Positions 41,584-53,943 of a DNA stretch of 64,000 nt are shown here, in pieces (position 1 is the first letter of the stretch; every line of letters begins with the position of its first letter). The notes below the pieces were generated by a model, which did no database searches, was not told where the DNA came from, and saw only the letters and a list, made by a program, of their open reading frames with translations. Source of the DNA: Pseudonocardia sp. Lineage in GTDB: Bacteria > Actinomycetota > Actinomycetes > Mycobacteriales > Pseudonocardiaceae. The position numbers and the translations under genes are program-made. Where the stretch lies: NCBI GenBank assembly GCA_025869365.1, contig JAOZVV010000173.1, positions 1-64,000 on the forward strand, given 5' to 3'.

Positions 41584-42132
41584 ATGGGACTCGAGGAGCA
41601 CCTGCCCAACGGCGTCCTGCTGACCAGCGTCGAGAAGCTGGTCAACTGGACGCGGAAGTCCTCGCTGTGGCCCGCCACCTTCGGGCTGGCCTGCTGCGCG
41701 ATCGAGATGATGACGACGGGCGCGCCGCGCTACGACCTCGCGCGCTTCGGCATGGAGGTCTTCCGCGCCTCCCCGCGCCAGGCGGACCTGATGATCGTCG
41801 CGGGCCGGGTGAGCAACAAGATGGCCCCGGTCCTGCGCCAGATCTACGACCAGATGCCCGAGCCCCGCTGGGTCCTCGCGATGGGCGTCTGCGCCAGTTC
41901 CGGCGGCATGTTCAACAACTACGCGATCGTGCAGGGCGTGGACCACGTCGTCCCCGTCGACATGTACCTGCCCGGCTGCCCGCCGCGGCCGGAGATGCTC
42001 ATGGACGCGATCCTCAAGATCCACGCGAAGATCATGGACGAGCCGCTCGGCTCGAAGCGGGCCGCGGAGCTCGCGGCCAGCGGTTACAAGACCGAGCTGG
42101 TCCCGTCCTCGATCAAGTACGGGAAGAAGTGA
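41584..42132 (+). CDS. nuoB: NADH-quinone oxidoreductase subunit B
   Basis: 182 aa. It holds iron-sulfur cluster N2 next to the quinone site: [10 protein letters not shown] (adjacent cysteines), [11 protein letters not shown] and [16 protein letters not shown] supply the four ligands. It is peripheral, at the base of the hydrophilic arm. The stop overlaps the nuoC start by one base (TGATG). Confidence 0.97.
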   Translation: MGLEEHLPNGVLLTSVEKLVNWTRKSSLWPATFGLACCAIEMMTTGAPRYDLARFGMEVFRASPRQADLMIVAGRVSNKMAPVLRQIYDQMPEPRWVLAMGVCASSGGMFNNYAIVQGVDHVVPVDMYLPGCPPRPEMLMDAILKIHAKIMDEPLGSKRAAELAASGYKTELVPSSIKYGKK

Positions 42133-42983
42133 TGAGCGAGCCCACGGGGACGTCGAAGGACGCCCAGGAACCCACCGGCGGCGCCCAGTCCTCCGCCGAG
42201 GCCAGCGGTCCCGCCACGGCGGAGCAGCGCACCCGGGGCGGCGAGCGCCCCGCGTCCGGCGAGGTCGAGCAGGCCGCCGACGACGCCGGGTCGACGGTCG
42301 AAGGCGGCACCCGCCAGGCCGCCACCCGCGAGCGCTCCGGCATGTTCGGCGTCCGCGGCAGCGGGGACACGTCCGGTTTCGGCGGTCTCCGCCTGCCCGG
42401 CTACGCGCCCGCCCCCGCGGAGCGGCCCTACGGCGGCTGGTTCGACGAGCTGGCGGACGACCTGGGCGAGGCCCTGGACGAGCGCTCCGTCCCGCGCTCC
42501 GCGATCGAGCAGGTCACGGTGGACCGCGGCGAGATCACGTTCTACGTCGAGCGGGACCGGGTCCTCGAGCTCGCGCGGATCCTCCGGGACGACCCGAACC
42601 TGCGCTTCGAGCTCTGCTCCGGCGTGTCCGGGGTGGACTACAGCGCCCCCGACGGCGCCCCGGTCACCCGGCCGATGCACGTCGTCTACCACCTGCTGTC
42701 CATGACCTACCGGCGCCGGATCCGCCTCGAGGTCGCCCTGGACTTCGAGGACCCGCACGTGCCGAGCGTCGTCGAGGTCTACCCGACGGCGGACTGGCAC
42801 GAGCGGGAGACCTGGGACATGTTCGGCGTGATCTTCGACGGTCACCCGGCGCTGACCCGGATCCTGATGCCGGACGACTGGGAGGGCCACCCCCAGCGCA
42901 AGAGCTACCCGCTCGGCGGGATCCCGGTGGAGTACAAGGGCGCGGAGATCCCCCCGCCCGACCAGCGGAGGGCCTACTCATGA
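42132..42983 (+). CDS. nuoC: NADH-quinone oxidoreductase subunit C
   Basis: 283 aa. The core 30-kDa domain begins near residue 105 and ends with the signature [11 protein letters not shown]-type block, here [39 protein letters not shown] (quoted in part). The first ~95 residues are a Glu/Ala/Gly-rich disordered extension absent from the E. coli domain and common in actinobacteria. Its end overlaps nuoD (ATGA). It is a separate C subunit, not a CD fusion. Confidence 0.95.
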   Translation: MSEPTGTSKDAQEPTGGAQSSAEASGPATAEQRTRGGERPASGEVEQAADDAGSTVEGGTRQAATRERSGMFGVRGSGDTSGFGGLRLPGYAPAPAERPYGGWFDELADDLGEALDERSVPRSAIEQVTVDRGEITFYVERDRVLELARILRDDPNLRFELCSGVSGVDYSAPDGAPVTRPMHVVYHLLSMTYRRRIRLEVALDFEDPHVPSVVEVYPTADWHERETWDMFGVIFDGHPALTRILMPDDWEGHPQRKSYPLGGIPVEYKGAEIPPPDQRRAYS

Positions 42984-44326
42984 GCACCACGGACGAGACC
43001 CGCGCCGCCACGGAGACCCGTGAGGCACAGCAGGCGCGGGAGCGGGAGACCACCGAGGGCACCGTCTACACGGTCACCGGTGGCGACTGGGACACGTTGA
43101 TCGACTCGGAGCACGACGACCGGATCGTCATCAACATGGGCCCGCAGCACCCGTCGACGCACGGGGTGCTCCGGCTGGTGCTGGAGCTCGAGGGCGAGAC
43201 GGTCACCCAGGGCCGCACCGTGATCGGCTACCTGCACACCGGTATCGAGAAGAACTGCGAGTACCGCACCTGGACCCAGGGCGTCACGTTCGTGACGCGC
43301 ATGGACTACCTGGCGCCGCTGTTCAACGAGGCCGCGTACTGCCTGGGCGTCGAGAAGCTGCTCGGCGTCGAGGTCCCGCGCCGCGCCCAGCACATCCGGG
43401 TGCTCCTGATGGAGCTCAACCGGATCGGCTCGCACCTGGTCTGCCTCGCCACCGGGGGCATGGAGCTCGGCGCGCTCACCGGCATGACGGCCGGCTTCCG
43501 CGAGCGCGAGGAGGTGCTCCACCTGCTGGAGTACCTGACCGGCCTGCGCATGAACCACGCGTTCATCCGGCCCGGCGGCCTCTCCCAGGACCTCCCGGAG
43601 GACTGGAAGGAGAAGGTCACGGACTTCGTCGCGGTGATGAAGTCCCGGATGCCGGACTACGACAAGCTGCTCACCGGCCAGCCGATCTGGCGCCAGCGCC
43701 TCGAGGGCGTCGGCTACCTGCCCGTCGACGGCTGCCTGGCGCTCGGCGCCACCGGCCCGATCCTGCGCAGCGCGGGCCTGCCCTGGGACCAGCGCAAGGT
43801 CGAGCCGTACTCGGGCTACGAGGAGTACGACTTCGAGGTCCCGACGGCCACCGAGGCGGACTGCTACGCCCGCTACCGGCTGCGCGTCGAGGAGATCCAC
43901 GAGTCGCTCAAGATCGTCGAGCAGGCCGTGCGGAAGATCGAGCCGGGCCCGGTGATGGTCGAGGACCGGAAGATCGCCTGGCCGGCGCAGCTGTCCATCG
44001 GCAGCGACGGGATGGGCAACACCCTCGAGCACGTCCGCAAGATCATGGGTCAGTCGATGGAGTCCCTGATCCACCACTTCAAGCTGGTCACCGAGGGCTT
44101 CCACGTCCCGGCGGGGCAGGTCTACCAGAGCGTGGAGTCCCCGCGCGGCGAGCTGGGCTACCACCTCGTGTCCGACGGCGGCACCAGGCCGGTGCGCGTC
44201 CACGTCCGGGACCCCAGCTTCGTCAACCTGCAGTGCATGCCGGCGATGAGTGAGGGCGGCATGGTCGCCGACGTCATCGCCGCCGTCGCCAGCATCGACC
44301 CGGTCATGGGAGGTGTCGACCGATGA
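42980..44326 (+). CDS. nuoD: NADH-quinone oxidoreductase subunit D
   Basis: 448 aa 49-kDa subunit, which forms the quinone-binding pocket with NuoB. Conserved segments are [22 protein letters not shown] (quinone-site His), [31 protein letters not shown] and the C-terminal [21 protein letters not shown]. About 45 polar residues precede the core. The start overlaps nuoC by 4 nt and the end overlaps nuoE by 4 nt. Confidence 0.97.
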   Translation: MSTTDETRAATETREAQQARERETTEGTVYTVTGGDWDTLIDSEHDDRIVINMGPQHPSTHGVLRLVLELEGETVTQGRTVIGYLHTGIEKNCEYRTWTQGVTFVTRMDYLAPLFNEAAYCLGVEKLLGVEVPRRAQHIRVLLMELNRIGSHLVCLATGGMELGALTGMTAGFREREEVLHLLEYLTGLRMNHAFIRPGGLSQDLPEDWKEKVTDFVAVMKSRMPDYDKLLTGQPIWRQRLEGVGYLPVDGCLALGATGPILRSAGLPWDQRKVEPYSGYEEYDFEVPTATEADCYARYRLRVEEIHESLKIVEQAVRKIEPGPVMVEDRKIAWPAQLSIGSDGMGNTLEHVRKIMGQSMESLIHHFKLVTEGFHVPAGQVYQSVESPRGELGYHLVSDGGTRPVRVHVRDPSFVNLQCMPAMSEGGMVADVIAAVASIDPVMGGVDR

Positions 44327-45129
44327 CCCTCCCGGAGGGCAACCCGGAGACCAACAGCGCCGTCGCGGCCGCGCCGGCCGAGCGGCAGTGGAGCGCGCAG
44401 CCGCACCCGAGCCCGGTCTCCCCGACGTTCGACGAGATCACCCGCCGGCGCGCGAAGGAGATCATCGCCCGCTACCCGGTGGCCCGCTCGGCGCTGCTCC
44501 CGCTGCTGCACCTCGTGCAGTCGGTGGAGGGCTTCGTCAGCCAGGACGGCATCCGCTTCTGCGCGGAGACCCTGGAGCTGACGACCGCCGAGGTCAGCGC
44601 GGTGGCGACGTTCTACACGATGTACAAGCGCACCCCGTGCGGTGAGCACCTGGTGAGCGTCTGCACCAACACCCTGTGCGCGGCGCTCGGCGGCGACGCC
44701 ATCTACGAGCGATTGAAGGCCAAGCTCGGGATCGGCCACGAGGAGACGGTGGGGGAGCCGGGGACGACCGGCTCGCTGACCCTCGAACACGCGGAATGCC
44801 TGGCGGCCTGCGACCTCGCGCCCGTCATCCAGGTCAACTACGAGTACTACGACAACCAGAGCGTCGCCTCCGCCGAGGCTCTGGTGGACGCGCTGCGCCG
44901 CGGGGAGAAGCCCCCGCCGACGCGCGGCGCGCCGCTGACGGACCTGCGGACCGTCGAGCTGGAGCTCGCCGGCTTCACGGACGACCCGGTGGCCGCCGCG
45001 GCGGCCGTCGCGGGCCCGTCGGCTGCTGTCGAGACGCTGCGCGGCGTACAGCTCGCCGCGGAGCGCGGCTGGGTCGCCCCCGCGATGCCGGCCGAGCACC
45101 CCGCCCTCCCGCCCCTCCCGGAGAAGTGA
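44323..45129 (+). CDS. nuoE: NADH-quinone oxidoreductase subunit E
   Basis: 268 aa 24-kDa subunit with the N1a [2Fe-2S] cluster. Cysteines are in [13 protein letters not shown] and [18 protein letters not shown] tail of roughly 70 residues follows the cluster domain ([19 protein letters not shown] onward) and is Ala-rich. It works with NuoF and NuoG in the NADH-oxidising module. Seven nt separate it from nuoF. Confidence 0.96.
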   Translation: MTLPEGNPETNSAVAAAPAERQWSAQPHPSPVSPTFDEITRRRAKEIIARYPVARSALLPLLHLVQSVEGFVSQDGIRFCAETLELTTAEVSAVATFYTMYKRTPCGEHLVSVCTNTLCAALGGDAIYERLKAKLGIGHEETVGEPGTTGSLTLEHAECLAACDLAPVIQVNYEYYDNQSVASAEALVDALRRGEKPPPTRGAPLTDLRTVELELAGFTDDPVAAAAAVAGPSAAVETLRGVQLAAERGWVAPAMPAEHPALPPLPEK

Positions 45130-45136
45130 GGAGCTC

Positions 45137-46513
45137 ATGAGCACCCCCGAGAACACCGGACCCGGACCGGACCCGTTGACCCCGGTCCTCACCCGGCGCT
45201 GGACCGCGGAGCGTTCCTGGACGCTGGAGTCCTACGAGGAGCTCGACGGCTACCAGGCGCTGCGCACCGCGCTCGCGGCCCACCCGGACCAGCTCATCAC
45301 GCTGGTGAAGGACTCCGGCCTGCGCGGGCGCGGCGGCGCGGGCTTCCCCACCGGGATGAAGTGGTCCTTCATCCCGCAGGGCTCGTCCGGCCCCGGCGCC
45401 AAGCCCAAGTACCTCGTGATCAACGCGGACGAGGGCGAGCCCGGGACCTGCAAGGACATCCCGACGATGATGGCGGACCCGCACTCGCTCATCGAGGGCT
45501 GCATCATCACCAGCTACGCGATCCGCGCGAACTTCTGCGCGATCTACGTGCGCGGCGAGGCCCTGCACCCCATCCGACGGCTGCGCGCCGCGGTGGCCGA
45601 GGCCTACGCCAAGGGCTACCTGGGCACGGACATCCTCGGCTCCGGGTTCGACCTGGACATCGTGGTGCACGCCGGCGCCGGCGCCTACATCTGCGGCGAG
45701 GAGACGGCGCTGCTGGACTCGCTCGAGGGTCGTCGTGGCCAACCGCGGCTCAAGCCTCCGTTCCCGGCGACGGCGGGGCTCTACGCCTCGCCCACTGTGG
45801 TGAACAACGTGGAGACCATCGCGTCGGTTCCCGCGATCGTCGCCGGCGGGAGCGCCTGGTTCCGCGAGATGGGCAGCGAGAAGAGCCCCGGCCCGAAGAT
45901 CTACTCGGTGTCCGGGCACGTCGTGCGGCCCGGCCAGTACGAGGCGCCGATGGGCATCACCCTGCGCCGGCTCCTCGAGCTCGCCGGCGGGATGAAGGAC
46001 GGGATCCCGCTCAAGTTCTGGACGCCCGGCGGGTCGTCGACGCCGATGTTCACCGCGGAGCACCTGGACGTCCCGCTGGACTTCGAGGGCGCCGCCGGTG
46101 CGGGCTCCATGCTCGGCACCACCGCCGTGCAGGTCTTCAACGAGACCGTCTCGGTGCCGTGGGCCGTCATGAAGTGGACCGAGTTCTACAAGCACGAGAG
46201 CTGCGGCAAGTGCACGCCGTGCCGGGAGGGCACCTACTGGCTGGAGCAGATCCTGGAGCGGATGGTGCACGGCGAGGGCACGGCGTCGGACATCGAGACG
46301 ATGCTGGACATCTGCGACAACATCCTCGGCCGCTCGTTCTGCGCGCTCGGTGACGGTGCGACCAGCCCGATCACCAGCGGCATCAAGTACTTCCGCCAGG
46401 AGTTCCTGGACCTCGTCGCGCAGCAGCCCGTCGTCGCCAGGCCGCAGCAGCTGGCGGACATGGAGCGTGCCGAGCGGACCATCAGTACGAGCTTGAGCGG
46501 AGCGTCGGCGTGA
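45137..46513 (+). CDS. nuoF: NADH-quinone oxidoreductase subunit F
   Basis: 458 aa 51-kDa subunit that binds NADH, FMN and cluster N3. The NADH/FMN loops are [17 protein letters not shown] and [31 protein letters not shown] is typical, and [15 protein letters not shown] plus a downstream cysteine (RSFCALGD) hold the [4Fe-4S] cluster. ATG 45137 follows AGGAG. Its end overlaps the nuoG GTG (GTGA). Confidence 0.97.
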   Translation: MSTPENTGPGPDPLTPVLTRRWTAERSWTLESYEELDGYQALRTALAAHPDQLITLVKDSGLRGRGGAGFPTGMKWSFIPQGSSGPGAKPKYLVINADEGEPGTCKDIPTMMADPHSLIEGCIITSYAIRANFCAIYVRGEALHPIRRLRAAVAEAYAKGYLGTDILGSGFDLDIVVHAGAGAYICGEETALLDSLEGRRGQPRLKPPFPATAGLYASPTVVNNVETIASVPAIVAGGSAWFREMGSEKSPGPKIYSVSGHVVRPGQYEAPMGITLRRLLELAGGMKDGIPLKFWTPGGSSTPMFTAEHLDVPLDFEGAAGAGSMLGTTAVQVFNETVSVPWAVMKWTEFYKHESCGKCTPCREGTYWLEQILERMVHGEGTASDIETMLDICDNILGRSFCALGDGATSPITSGIKYFRQEFLDLVAQQPVVARPQQLADMERAERTISTSLSGASA

Positions 46514-48996
46514 CCATCGCACCGGAAGAGAAGAAGGCCCCGGTCGCCGAGGGCTACGTCCGGCTGACCATCGACGGCATCGAGATCGACGCGCCCAAGG
46601 GCGAGATCCTGATCCGTACCTGCGAGCGGCTCGGGATCATCGTCCCGCGGTTCTGCGACCATCCCCTGCTGGAACCGGCCGGCGCCTGCCGCCAGTGCCT
46701 CGTCGAGGTGGAGATGGGCGGGCGGCCGATGCCGAAGCCGCAGGCCAGCTGCACCATGACGGTCGCGGACGGGATGGTCGTCAAGACCCAGCACACCTCG
46801 GCCGTCGCGGACAAGGCGCAGCAGGGCGTGATGGAGCTGCTGCTCATCAACCACCCGCTGGACTGCCCGATCTGCGACAAGGGCGGCGAGTGCCCCCTGC
46901 AGAACCAGGCGATGTCCAGCGGCCGGACGGACTCCCGGTTCGTGGAGACCAAGCGGACCTTCCCCAAGCCGCTGCCGATCTCGAGCCAGGTGCTGCTGGA
47001 CCGCGAACGCTGCGTGCTCTGCCAGCGCTGCACCCGCTTCTCCGAGGAGATCGCCGGGGACCCGTTCATCGACCTGCTGGAGCGCGGCGCGAACCAGCAG
47101 ATCGGCACGGCGGCGGACAAGCCCTTCCAGAGCTACTTCTCCGGCAACACCATCCAGATCTGCCCGGTCGGCGCGCTCACCAGCGCCGCCTACCGGTTCC
47201 GCTCCCGGCCGTTCGACCTGGTCTCGACGCCGAGCGTCTGCGAGCACTGCAGCTCCGGCTGCGCGCAGCGCACGGACTCCCGCCGCGGCTCGGTGATGCG
47301 CAAGCTGGCGGGCAACGACCCCGAGGTCAACGAGGAGTGGACCTGTGACAAGGGCCGCTTCGCCTTCCGCTACCTGCAGAGCAAGGGCCGCATCACCCGG
47401 CCGATGATCCGTGAGGCGAACGGCGAGCTGGTCGAGACGTCCTGGACCGAGGCGCTGCGCGTCGCGGCGGACGGGCTGCTCGCGGCCCGCGGCCACCACG
47501 GCATCGGGGTGCTCACCGGGGGTCGGCTGACCGTCGAGGACGCCTACTCCTATGCGAAGTTCGCCCGGATCGCGGCGCGCACCAACGACATCGACTTCCG
47601 GGCCCGGCCGCAGAGCGCCGAGGAGCTGGAGTTCCTCGCCGCCCACGCGGTCGGGACCACGCCGGACACGGGCGTGACCTTCACCGCGGTGGAGGCGGCC
47701 CCGGCCGTCCTCACCGTCGCGCTGGACCCCGAGGACGAGGCGGGCATCGTCTTCCTCCGCCTCCGCAAGGCCGTCCGCAAGCACGGGCAGCGGGTCTTCC
47801 AGCTCGGCCAGTGGACCACCGAGGGCACCCGCAAGACGGAGGCCACGCTGGTCAGGGCCGTTCCGGGGGCCGAGGCGGCCGTGCTGAACGAGCTCACCGC
47901 CGCCTCCGGCAGCCCGGACTCCGGCGAGCTGGTCGGGGCGCTGAGCGGGCCGGGTTCGGTGATCCTGGTCGGGGACCGGGCCGCCGAGGTCCCGGGTCTC
48001 TACTCCGCCGTCACCGCGCTGGCGACCCGCACGGGCGCCGCGGTGGCCTGGATCCCGCGCCGGGCGGGTGACCGGGGCGCGCTCGACGCGGGCGCCGTCC
48101 CCACCCTGCTGCCCGGTGGCCGTCCCGTCTCCGACGCGGCGGTGCGCGCCGAGGTCGCGAAGGCCTGGGGCGTCGACCAGCTGCCGGCCACCCCCGGCCG
48201 CAGCACGGACGAGATCCTGGGGGCGGTCGCGCGCGGCGAGCTCTCCGGGCTCGTCGTCGGCGGGGTGGACCCGGACGACCTGACGGACCCCGCGCTCGCC
48301 CGCACGGCGCTGCGCGAGGTCGGCTTCCTGGTCAGCCTGGAGATGCACCACTCGGGCGTCACCGAGCTCGCGGACGTCGTGCTCCCGGTGGCCCCGGACG
48401 CCCAGCGCGCCGGCAGCTACCTCAACTGGGAGGGCCGGCTGCGCGAGTTCGGCCCGAGCCTGGACGCCAGCGGCGTCCTGCCGGACTGCCGGGTGCTGGA
48501 CACGCTCGCCGTCGAGATGGACGCGGACCTGTTCACCCAGACCCCGGCCGCCGCGATGGGCGACCTGCAGCGCCTCGGCGCGCACGCCCACGCCACGCCC
48601 GCGGGACCGACGGTCCCCGCCGGTGCGACACCGTGCCCGGCCGAGTACGGCCAGGCCGTCCTCGCCACCTGGCGCCAGCTGATCGACGACGGCTCGCTGA
48701 GCGTCGACGAGCCGGCGCTCGCCGGCACGGCCCGCCCGGCCCGGATCCGGGTCAACCCCGCCACCGCGGACCGCCTCGGCCTCACCGAGGGCGCGGAGGC
48801 GAGTGTCGCCACGGACCGGGGCGCGATCACGCTCCCGGTCGAGCTGAACGACCTGCCGGACGGCGTCGTCTGGCTCCCGGCGAACTCGCCGGGATCGGCG
48901 GTCCGCGCCACCCTCGGCGCCGGCCACGGTTCCCTCGTCCGGGTCAGCGCCGGTGCCGGTGCCGGTCTCGGTGCAGGTCACGGCGGTGCCGCATGA
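46510..48996 (+). CDS. nuoG: NADH-quinone oxidoreductase subunit G
   Basis: 828 aa 75-kDa subunit. The clusters visible in order are N1b [2Fe-2S] ([24 protein letters not shown]), N5 and N4 ([29 protein letters not shown] and [13 protein letters not shown]) and the extra N7-type motif CEHCSSGC. The C-terminal two thirds are the molybdopterin-oxidoreductase-like part. It ends in a Gly/Ala-rich repeat ([14 protein letters not shown]). The GTG start overlaps nuoF, and the stop overlaps nuoH. Confidence 0.96.
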   Translation: MTIAPEEKKAPVAEGYVRLTIDGIEIDAPKGEILIRTCERLGIIVPRFCDHPLLEPAGACRQCLVEVEMGGRPMPKPQASCTMTVADGMVVKTQHTSAVADKAQQGVMELLLINHPLDCPICDKGGECPLQNQAMSSGRTDSRFVETKRTFPKPLPISSQVLLDRERCVLCQRCTRFSEEIAGDPFIDLLERGANQQIGTAADKPFQSYFSGNTIQICPVGALTSAAYRFRSRPFDLVSTPSVCEHCSSGCAQRTDSRRGSVMRKLAGNDPEVNEEWTCDKGRFAFRYLQSKGRITRPMIREANGELVETSWTEALRVAADGLLAARGHHGIGVLTGGRLTVEDAYSYAKFARIAARTNDIDFRARPQSAEELEFLAAHAVGTTPDTGVTFTAVEAAPAVLTVALDPEDEAGIVFLRLRKAVRKHGQRVFQLGQWTTEGTRKTEATLVRAVPGAEAAVLNELTAASGSPDSGELVGALSGPGSVILVGDRAAEVPGLYSAVTALATRTGAAVAWIPRRAGDRGALDAGAVPTLLPGGRPVSDAAVRAEVAKAWGVDQLPATPGRSTDEILGAVARGELSGLVVGGVDPDDLTDPALARTALREVGFLVSLEMHHSGVTELADVVLPVAPDAQRAGSYLNWEGRLREFGPSLDASGVLPDCRVLDTLAVEMDADLFTQTPAAAMGDLQRLGAHAHATPAGPTVPAGATPCPAEYGQAVLATWRQLIDDGSLSVDEPALAGTARPARIRVNPATADRLGLTEGAEASVATDRGAITLPVELNDLPDGVVWLPANSPGSAVRATLGAGHGSLVRVSAGAGAGLGAGHGGAA

Positions 48997-50291
48997 ACCA
49001 CACCCAGCAGCTCCTGGCGGACGACCCGTTCTGGCTGATCCTGCTCAAGGTCGTCGTGCTGTTCGGCGTCGGTGTCGTGCTGACCCTCTTCATGATCAAC
49101 TGGGAACGCAAGGTCGTCGGCCGGATGCAGCAGCGTCCGGGCCCGAACCGGACCGGACCCGGTGGCTGGCTGCAGTCCCTCGCGGACGGGCTCAAGCTCG
49201 CGTTCAAGGAAGACATCATGCCCGCCAACGCGGACAAGAAGATCTTCTTCATCGCGCCGGTCATCTCCACGATCCCCGCGTTCGTGGCCTTCTCCGTCAT
49301 CCCGTTCGGCGGCGAGGTCTCGATCTTCGGTGAGCGGACGGCCCTGCAGCTCGTGGACCTCCCCGTGGGCGTGCTCGTCGTGCTCGCGTGCTCCTCGATC
49401 GGCGTCTACGGCATCGTGCTCGGCGGCTGGGCCTCCGGCTCGCCGTACTCGTTGCTCGGCGCCCTGCGCTCCGCGGCGCAGGTCATCTCCTACGAGATCG
49501 CGCTCGGGCTCTCGATCGTCGCGGTGGTGCTCTACTCCCGCTCCATGTCCACCGCGGACATCGTCGAGGCCCAGGGCGGCGGCTGGTACTTCTGGCTCCT
49601 CGTCCCGAGCTTCGCGGTCTTCGTGATCTCGATGGTCGGCGAGACGAACCGCGCCCCGTTCGACCTCCCCGAGGCCGAGTCCGAGCTGGTCGGTGGCTTC
49701 CACACCGAGTACTCGTCGCTGAAGTTCGCCCTGTTCTTCCTGGCCGAGTACGTCAACATGGTCACCGTCTCGGCGATGGCGACCACGCTGTTCCTCGGCG
49801 GCGGCAAGATCCCCTGGCTCGGGCATCTGTGGTCCGGCTTCGACAACGGCTGGTTCCAGTTCCTCGCCTTCATCGTGAAGGTGCTGCTGTTCCTGTTCCT
49901 CTTCATCTGGCTGCGCGGCACGCTGCCCCGCTTCCGTTACGACCAGTTCATGCGGCTGGGCTGGAAGGTCCTGGTCCCGGTCAGCCTGCTGTGGATCATG
50001 GTCATCTTCGCGATCCGCACCTACCGCAACAGTTCCGGCGGAAGCCTGACCGTCCTGCTCATCACGCTCGGGATCGTGCTGCTGGCCGTGCTGGCCGTCG
50101 CGTTCCTGGTGCCCGAGCGCAGGCGCGCCGCCGTGACCGTCGAGCCGGCGTCGGACTACCCGGTGCCGCCGCTGGATCTCGGCGTCCCGGACACCCCGAG
50201 GCGGACGGCGAAGCGCAAGGCCCTCGCACGTGAGAAGCGGCGTGAGCCGGCCGGGGCCCTCACCGGCGACCCGGGGAAGGAGACCGAGTAG
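48993..50291 (+). CDS. nuoH: NADH-quinone oxidoreductase subunit H
   Basis: 432 aa with about eight transmembrane helices. It joins the membrane arm to the quinone site: [39 protein letters not shown] (quoted in part) and [25 protein letters not shown] are diagnostic. The C-terminus has a cytoplasmic basic tail of about 70 residues after the last helix, longer than in E. coli. ATG 48993 is inside the end of nuoG. Confidence 0.96.
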   Translation: MNHTQQLLADDPFWLILLKVVVLFGVGVVLTLFMINWERKVVGRMQQRPGPNRTGPGGWLQSLADGLKLAFKEDIMPANADKKIFFIAPVISTIPAFVAFSVIPFGGEVSIFGERTALQLVDLPVGVLVVLACSSIGVYGIVLGGWASGSPYSLLGALRSAAQVISYEIALGLSIVAVVLYSRSMSTADIVEAQGGGWYFWLLVPSFAVFVISMVGETNRAPFDLPEAESELVGGFHTEYSSLKFALFFLAEYVNMVTVSAMATTLFLGGGKIPWLGHLWSGFDNGWFQFLAFIVKVLLFLFLFIWLRGTLPRFRYDQFMRLGWKVLVPVSLLWIMVIFAIRTYRNSSGGSLTVLLITLGIVLLAVLAVAFLVPERRRAAVTVEPASDYPVPPLDLGVPDTPRRTAKRKALAREKRREPAGALTGDPGKETE

Positions 50292-50852
50292 ATGTTCGAG
50301 TTCTTCAAGGGCTTCGGCGTCACCTTCTCGACGATGTTCAAGAAGGTCGTCACGGAGGAGTACCCCGAGGACTTCCCGCCCGCCGCACCCCGCTACCACG
50401 GTCGCCACCAGCTCAACCGGCACCCGGACGGGCTGGAGAAGTGCGTCGGCTGCGAGCTGTGCGCCTGGGCCTGTCCCGCGGACGCGATCTACGTCGAGGG
50501 CGGGGACAACACCGAGGAGCAGCGCTTCTCCCCGGGTGAGCGCTACGGCGCGATCTACCAGATCAACTACCTGCGCTGCATCGGCTGCGGCCTCTGCATC
50601 GAGGCGTGCCCGACCCGCTCGCTGACGATGACCAACTTCTACGAGATGGCCGACGACAACCGGCAGGACCTGATCTACACGAAGGAGCAGCTGCTCGCGC
50701 CGCTGTTGCCGGGCATGGAACAGCCGCCGCACCCGATGCGGCTGGGCAGGGACGAGCAGGACTACTACGTGCAGGGCCCGACGCTGGCGGCACGGGCGGC
50801 GGCGGGGGAGCCCGGCACCGAGAACGATCCGGTGGGGGAGCAGGTCCGATGA
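50292..50852 (+). CDS. nuoI: NADH-quinone oxidoreductase subunit I
   Basis: 186 aa. Two [4Fe-4S] motifs (N6a and N6b) are [18 protein letters not shown] and [18 protein letters not shown]. The start codon follows the nuoH stop without a gap, and the end overlaps nuoJ by 4 nt (ATGA). Confidence 0.97.
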   Translation: MFEFFKGFGVTFSTMFKKVVTEEYPEDFPPAAPRYHGRHQLNRHPDGLEKCVGCELCAWACPADAIYVEGGDNTEEQRFSPGERYGAIYQINYLRCIGCGLCIEACPTRSLTMTNFYEMADDNRQDLIYTKEQLLAPLLPGMEQPPHPMRLGRDEQDYYVQGPTLAARAAAGEPGTENDPVGEQVR

Positions 50853-51682
50853 TCTCCGTACTGGCCCAGGCGGCGGACGCGGGCGGGGTGGTGAGCACCG
50901 GCGAGGCGGTCGTCTTCTGGATCCTCGGCCCGGTGGCGCTGGCGTCCGCGCTGGCCATGGTCTTCGCCCGGAACGCGGTGCACTCCGCCCTGTTCCTGGT
51001 GGCGACGATGCTCTCGCTCGCGGTGCTCTACATGGTCCAGCAGGCGCCGTTCCTCGGCTTCGTGCAGATCATCGTCTACACCGGCGCCGTGATGATGCTG
51101 TTCCTGTTCGTGCTGATGCTCGTCGGACGGGACAGCTCGGACTCGGTGGTGGAGGTGCTGCGCGGGCAACGCGTCGCGGCGCTGCTCCTCGGTGTCGCGT
51201 TCGCGCTGCTGCTGGTGGCGGGCGTCGGGCGGGCCTTCACGGACGTCACCCCGGCGGGTCTCGGTCCCGCGGGGTCCACCGACAACCTGTCCGGCATCGG
51301 TCAGCTGATCTTCACCAAGTACCTGTTCCCGTTCGAGCTGACGTCCGCGCTGCTCATCACGGCCGCGCTCGGCGCGATGGTGCTGGCCTTCGCCCAGCGC
51401 CGCCGGACGGCCTCGCAGGGCCAGCGCGTCACGGTGATCGAGCGGCTGCGCGGGGACCGGATCTCCCCGCTGCCCGGCCCCGGCGTCTTCGCCACGGCGA
51501 ACTCGGTGGCGGTGCCCGCGCTGCTGCCGGACGGCTCGATCGCCCCGGAGTCCCTCTCGGAGATCATCGAGGGGACGTCGGTGGACGAGCAGCCCCGGCC
51601 CGCGCCGGACGCCCACGCCCTGACCGGCCCCGCACGGAGCGAGATCGACCAGACCGGCCGCACGAAGGTGGGCGACGAATGA
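50849..51682 (+). CDS. nuoJ: NADH-quinone oxidoreductase subunit J
   Basis: 277 aa, five transmembrane helices. [46 protein letters not shown] (quoted in part) contains the pi-bulge helix region. A ~100-residue polar C-terminal tail ([21 protein letters not shown] onward) is an actinobacterial extension. The start and end overlap nuoI and nuoK by 4 nt. Confidence 0.95.
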   Translation: MISVLAQAADAGGVVSTGEAVVFWILGPVALASALAMVFARNAVHSALFLVATMLSLAVLYMVQQAPFLGFVQIIVYTGAVMMLFLFVLMLVGRDSSDSVVEVLRGQRVAALLLGVAFALLLVAGVGRAFTDVTPAGLGPAGSTDNLSGIGQLIFTKYLFPFELTSALLITAALGAMVLAFAQRRRTASQGQRVTVIERLRGDRISPLPGPGVFATANSVAVPALLPDGSIAPESLSEIIEGTSVDEQPRPAPDAHALTGPARSEIDQTGRTKVGDE

Positions 51683-51978
51683 CCCCCACGTACTACCTGC
51701 TGCTCTCCGCGCTGCTGTTCTCCATCGGCGCGGTCGGCGTGCTGGTGCGCCGCAACGCGATCGTCGTGTTCATGTGCATCGAGCTGATGCTGAACGCGGT
51801 GAACCTGTCGCTGGTGACCTTCGCCCGCATCAACGGCTCGCTCGACGGCCAGGTCATGGCGTTCTTCGTCATGGTCGTCGCCGCGGCCGAGGTCGTGGTG
51901 GGTCTCGCCATCATCATGTCGATCTTCCGCACCCGTCGTTCCGCCTCGGTGGACGACGCGAACCTGCTCAAGTACTAG
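51679..51978 (+). CDS. nuoK: NADH-quinone oxidoreductase subunit K
   Basis: 99 aa, three transmembrane helices. The conserved proton-channel glutamates lie in [16 protein letters not shown] and [15 protein letters not shown]. It is the expected length. It overlaps nuoJ by 4 nt, and nuoL begins 12 nt downstream after AGGAGC. Confidence 0.97.
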   Translation: MTPTYYLLLSALLFSIGAVGVLVRRNAIVVFMCIELMLNAVNLSLVTFARINGSLDGQVMAFFVMVVAAAEVVVGLAIIMSIFRTRRSASVDDANLLKY

Positions 51979-51990
51979 GAGCTCCCGACG

Positions 51991-53943
51991 ATGTCTGCTC
52001 CCCCCATCGAGGGCGTTGTGCTCCCCGCCTCGGGGGCCGCCTCGCTCGCGTGGCTGCTGTTCGTGCTCCCCGCGGCCGGTGCCGTGATCCTCTTCCTGGC
52101 AGGCAAGCGCGCGAACAACGCCGGGCACTGGCTCGGCGTCGCCACCGTCGTCGCGTCGTTCGTGCTCGGGCTGGTGATCTTCTTCGAGACCCTCGGCCTG
52201 AGCCCGGCGGAACGCACCCGCGAGATCGACCTCTTCTCCTGGATCGCCTCCGGCTCGCTGGACATCTCGTTCGGCCTGCGGCTGGACCCGCTCTCGCTCA
52301 CGTTCGTGCTGCTCATCACCGGTGTCGGGTCGCTGATCCACATCTACTCGGTCGGCTACATGAGCCACGACCCCGGGCGTCGGCGCTTCTTCGCGCAGCT
52401 GAACCTGTTCATCGCGGCGATGCTGATCCTGGTGCTGGGCAACAACTTCGTGATGCTCTACCTCGGCTGGGAGGGCGTCGGCCTGGCGTCCTACCTGCTG
52501 ATCGGCTTCTACCAGGACCGCCCGGCCGCGGCGACCGCCGCGAAGAAGGCGTTCCTGATGAACCGCGTCGGGGACGTCGGGCTGGCCATCGCGATCTTCC
52601 TGATCTGGCTGAACCTCGGCACGCTGCAGTACGCAGAGGTCTTCGACCGGATCGGCGAGGTCCCGTCCGGCACCGTCCTGGCGATCACGATCCTGCTGCT
52701 GCTCGGGGCCTGCGGTAAGTCCGGCCAGTTCCCGCTGCAGTCCTGGCTGCCGGACGCGATGGAGGGCCCGACCCCGGTCTCGGCCCTGATCCACGCGGCC
52801 ACGATGGTCACCGCGGGCGTCTACCTGATCGCCCGTACGAACCCGATCTACGACCTCACCGAGACCGGACGCCTGGTCGTCGCCCTGGTCGGCGTGGTCA
52901 CCCTGCTCATCGGGGCGATCATCGGCTGCGCCTACGACGACATCAAGAAGGTGCTCGCGTACTCCACGGTCAGCCAGATCGGCTACATGATCCTGGCCGT
53001 GGGCCTCGGCCCGGCCGGTTACGCGCTGGGCATCTTCCACCTGCTCACGCACGGCTTCTTCAAGGCGGGCCTCTTCCTCGGGGCCGGCTCGGTCATGCAC
53101 GCGATGAACGACGACGTGAACATGCGCAACTTCGGCGGCCTGGCCCGGAAGATGCCGATCACGTTCATCACCTTCGGGCTCGGCTACCTGGCGCTGATCG
53201 GGTTCCCGTTCCTGTCCGGCTACTTCTCCAAGGACGCGATCATCGAGGCCGCGTTCGCCCAGGACGGCTGGCAGGGCTGGGTGTTCGGGCTCACGGCGAC
53301 GCTGGCCGCCGGGCTCACGGCGTTCTACATGACCCGCCTGATGATCATGACCTTCTTCGGCGAGGAGCGCTGGAAGCACCTCAAGGCCCCGGACGGCGAG
53401 AGCTACCACCCGCACGAGGCCCCGCCGACCATGACGATCCCGATGATGGTGCTGGCGGTCGGGTCGGTCTTCGGCGGGTTCACGCTCTCGGCACTCGGGC
53501 TCAACCAGTGGCTCGAGCCGTCCCTGGGCCCGCTCGAGGAGCTCGAGGGCGGCGTCCTGCCGCACGCGCTGGTCCCGTGGCTGGTCCTGCTGTTCTCGGC
53601 ACTGGGCGTGCTGGTCGCCTACCTCGTCGTCGGGCGCCGTCCGACGCCGGTCGAGCGTCCGCAGCGCGTGTCGCTCCCCGTGCGGGCCGCCCGCGCGGAC
53701 CTCTACGCCAACGCGGTCAACGAGACCCTCATCGCCCGGCCGGGCGTCTGGCTCACCCGCGCGCTGGTGTTCGTGGACAACAGGGGCGTCGACGGCCTGG
53801 TCAACGGCATCGCCGCCGGGCTCGGCGGCAGCTCGTCGCGGCTCCGAAGACTCCAGACGGGATTCGTGCGAAGTTATGCGCTCTCCATGCTCGGCGGCTC
53901 CGTGTTCGTCGTCGCGGCCCTGCTGGCGGTGAGGTTCGCGTGA
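51991..53943 (+). CDS. nuoL: NADH-quinone oxidoreductase subunit L
   Basis: 650 aa antiporter-like proton pump subunit with about sixteen helices and the long lateral helix at its end. Conserved segments are [67 protein letters not shown] and [23 protein letters not shown]. The next gene starts 4 nt inside its end. Confidence 0.97.
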   Translation: MSAPPIEGVVLPASGAASLAWLLFVLPAAGAVILFLAGKRANNAGHWLGVATVVASFVLGLVIFFETLGLSPAERTREIDLFSWIASGSLDISFGLRLDPLSLTFVLLITGVGSLIHIYSVGYMSHDPGRRRFFAQLNLFIAAMLILVLGNNFVMLYLGWEGVGLASYLLIGFYQDRPAAATAAKKAFLMNRVGDVGLAIAIFLIWLNLGTLQYAEVFDRIGEVPSGTVLAITILLLLGACGKSGQFPLQSWLPDAMEGPTPVSALIHAATMVTAGVYLIARTNPIYDLTETGRLVVALVGVVTLLIGAIIGCAYDDIKKVLAYSTVSQIGYMILAVGLGPAGYALGIFHLLTHGFFKAGLFLGAGSVMHAMNDDVNMRNFGGLARKMPITFITFGLGYLALIGFPFLSGYFSKDAIIEAAFAQDGWQGWVFGLTATLAAGLTAFYMTRLMIMTFFGEERWKHLKAPDGESYHPHEAPPTMTIPMMVLAVGSVFGGFTLSALGLNQWLEPSLGPLEELEGGVLPHALVPWLVLLFSALGVLVAYLVVGRRPTPVERPQRVSLPVRAARADLYANAVNETLIARPGVWLTRALVFVDNRGVDGLVNGIAAGLGGSSSRLRRLQTGFVRSYALSMLGGSVFVVAALLAVRFA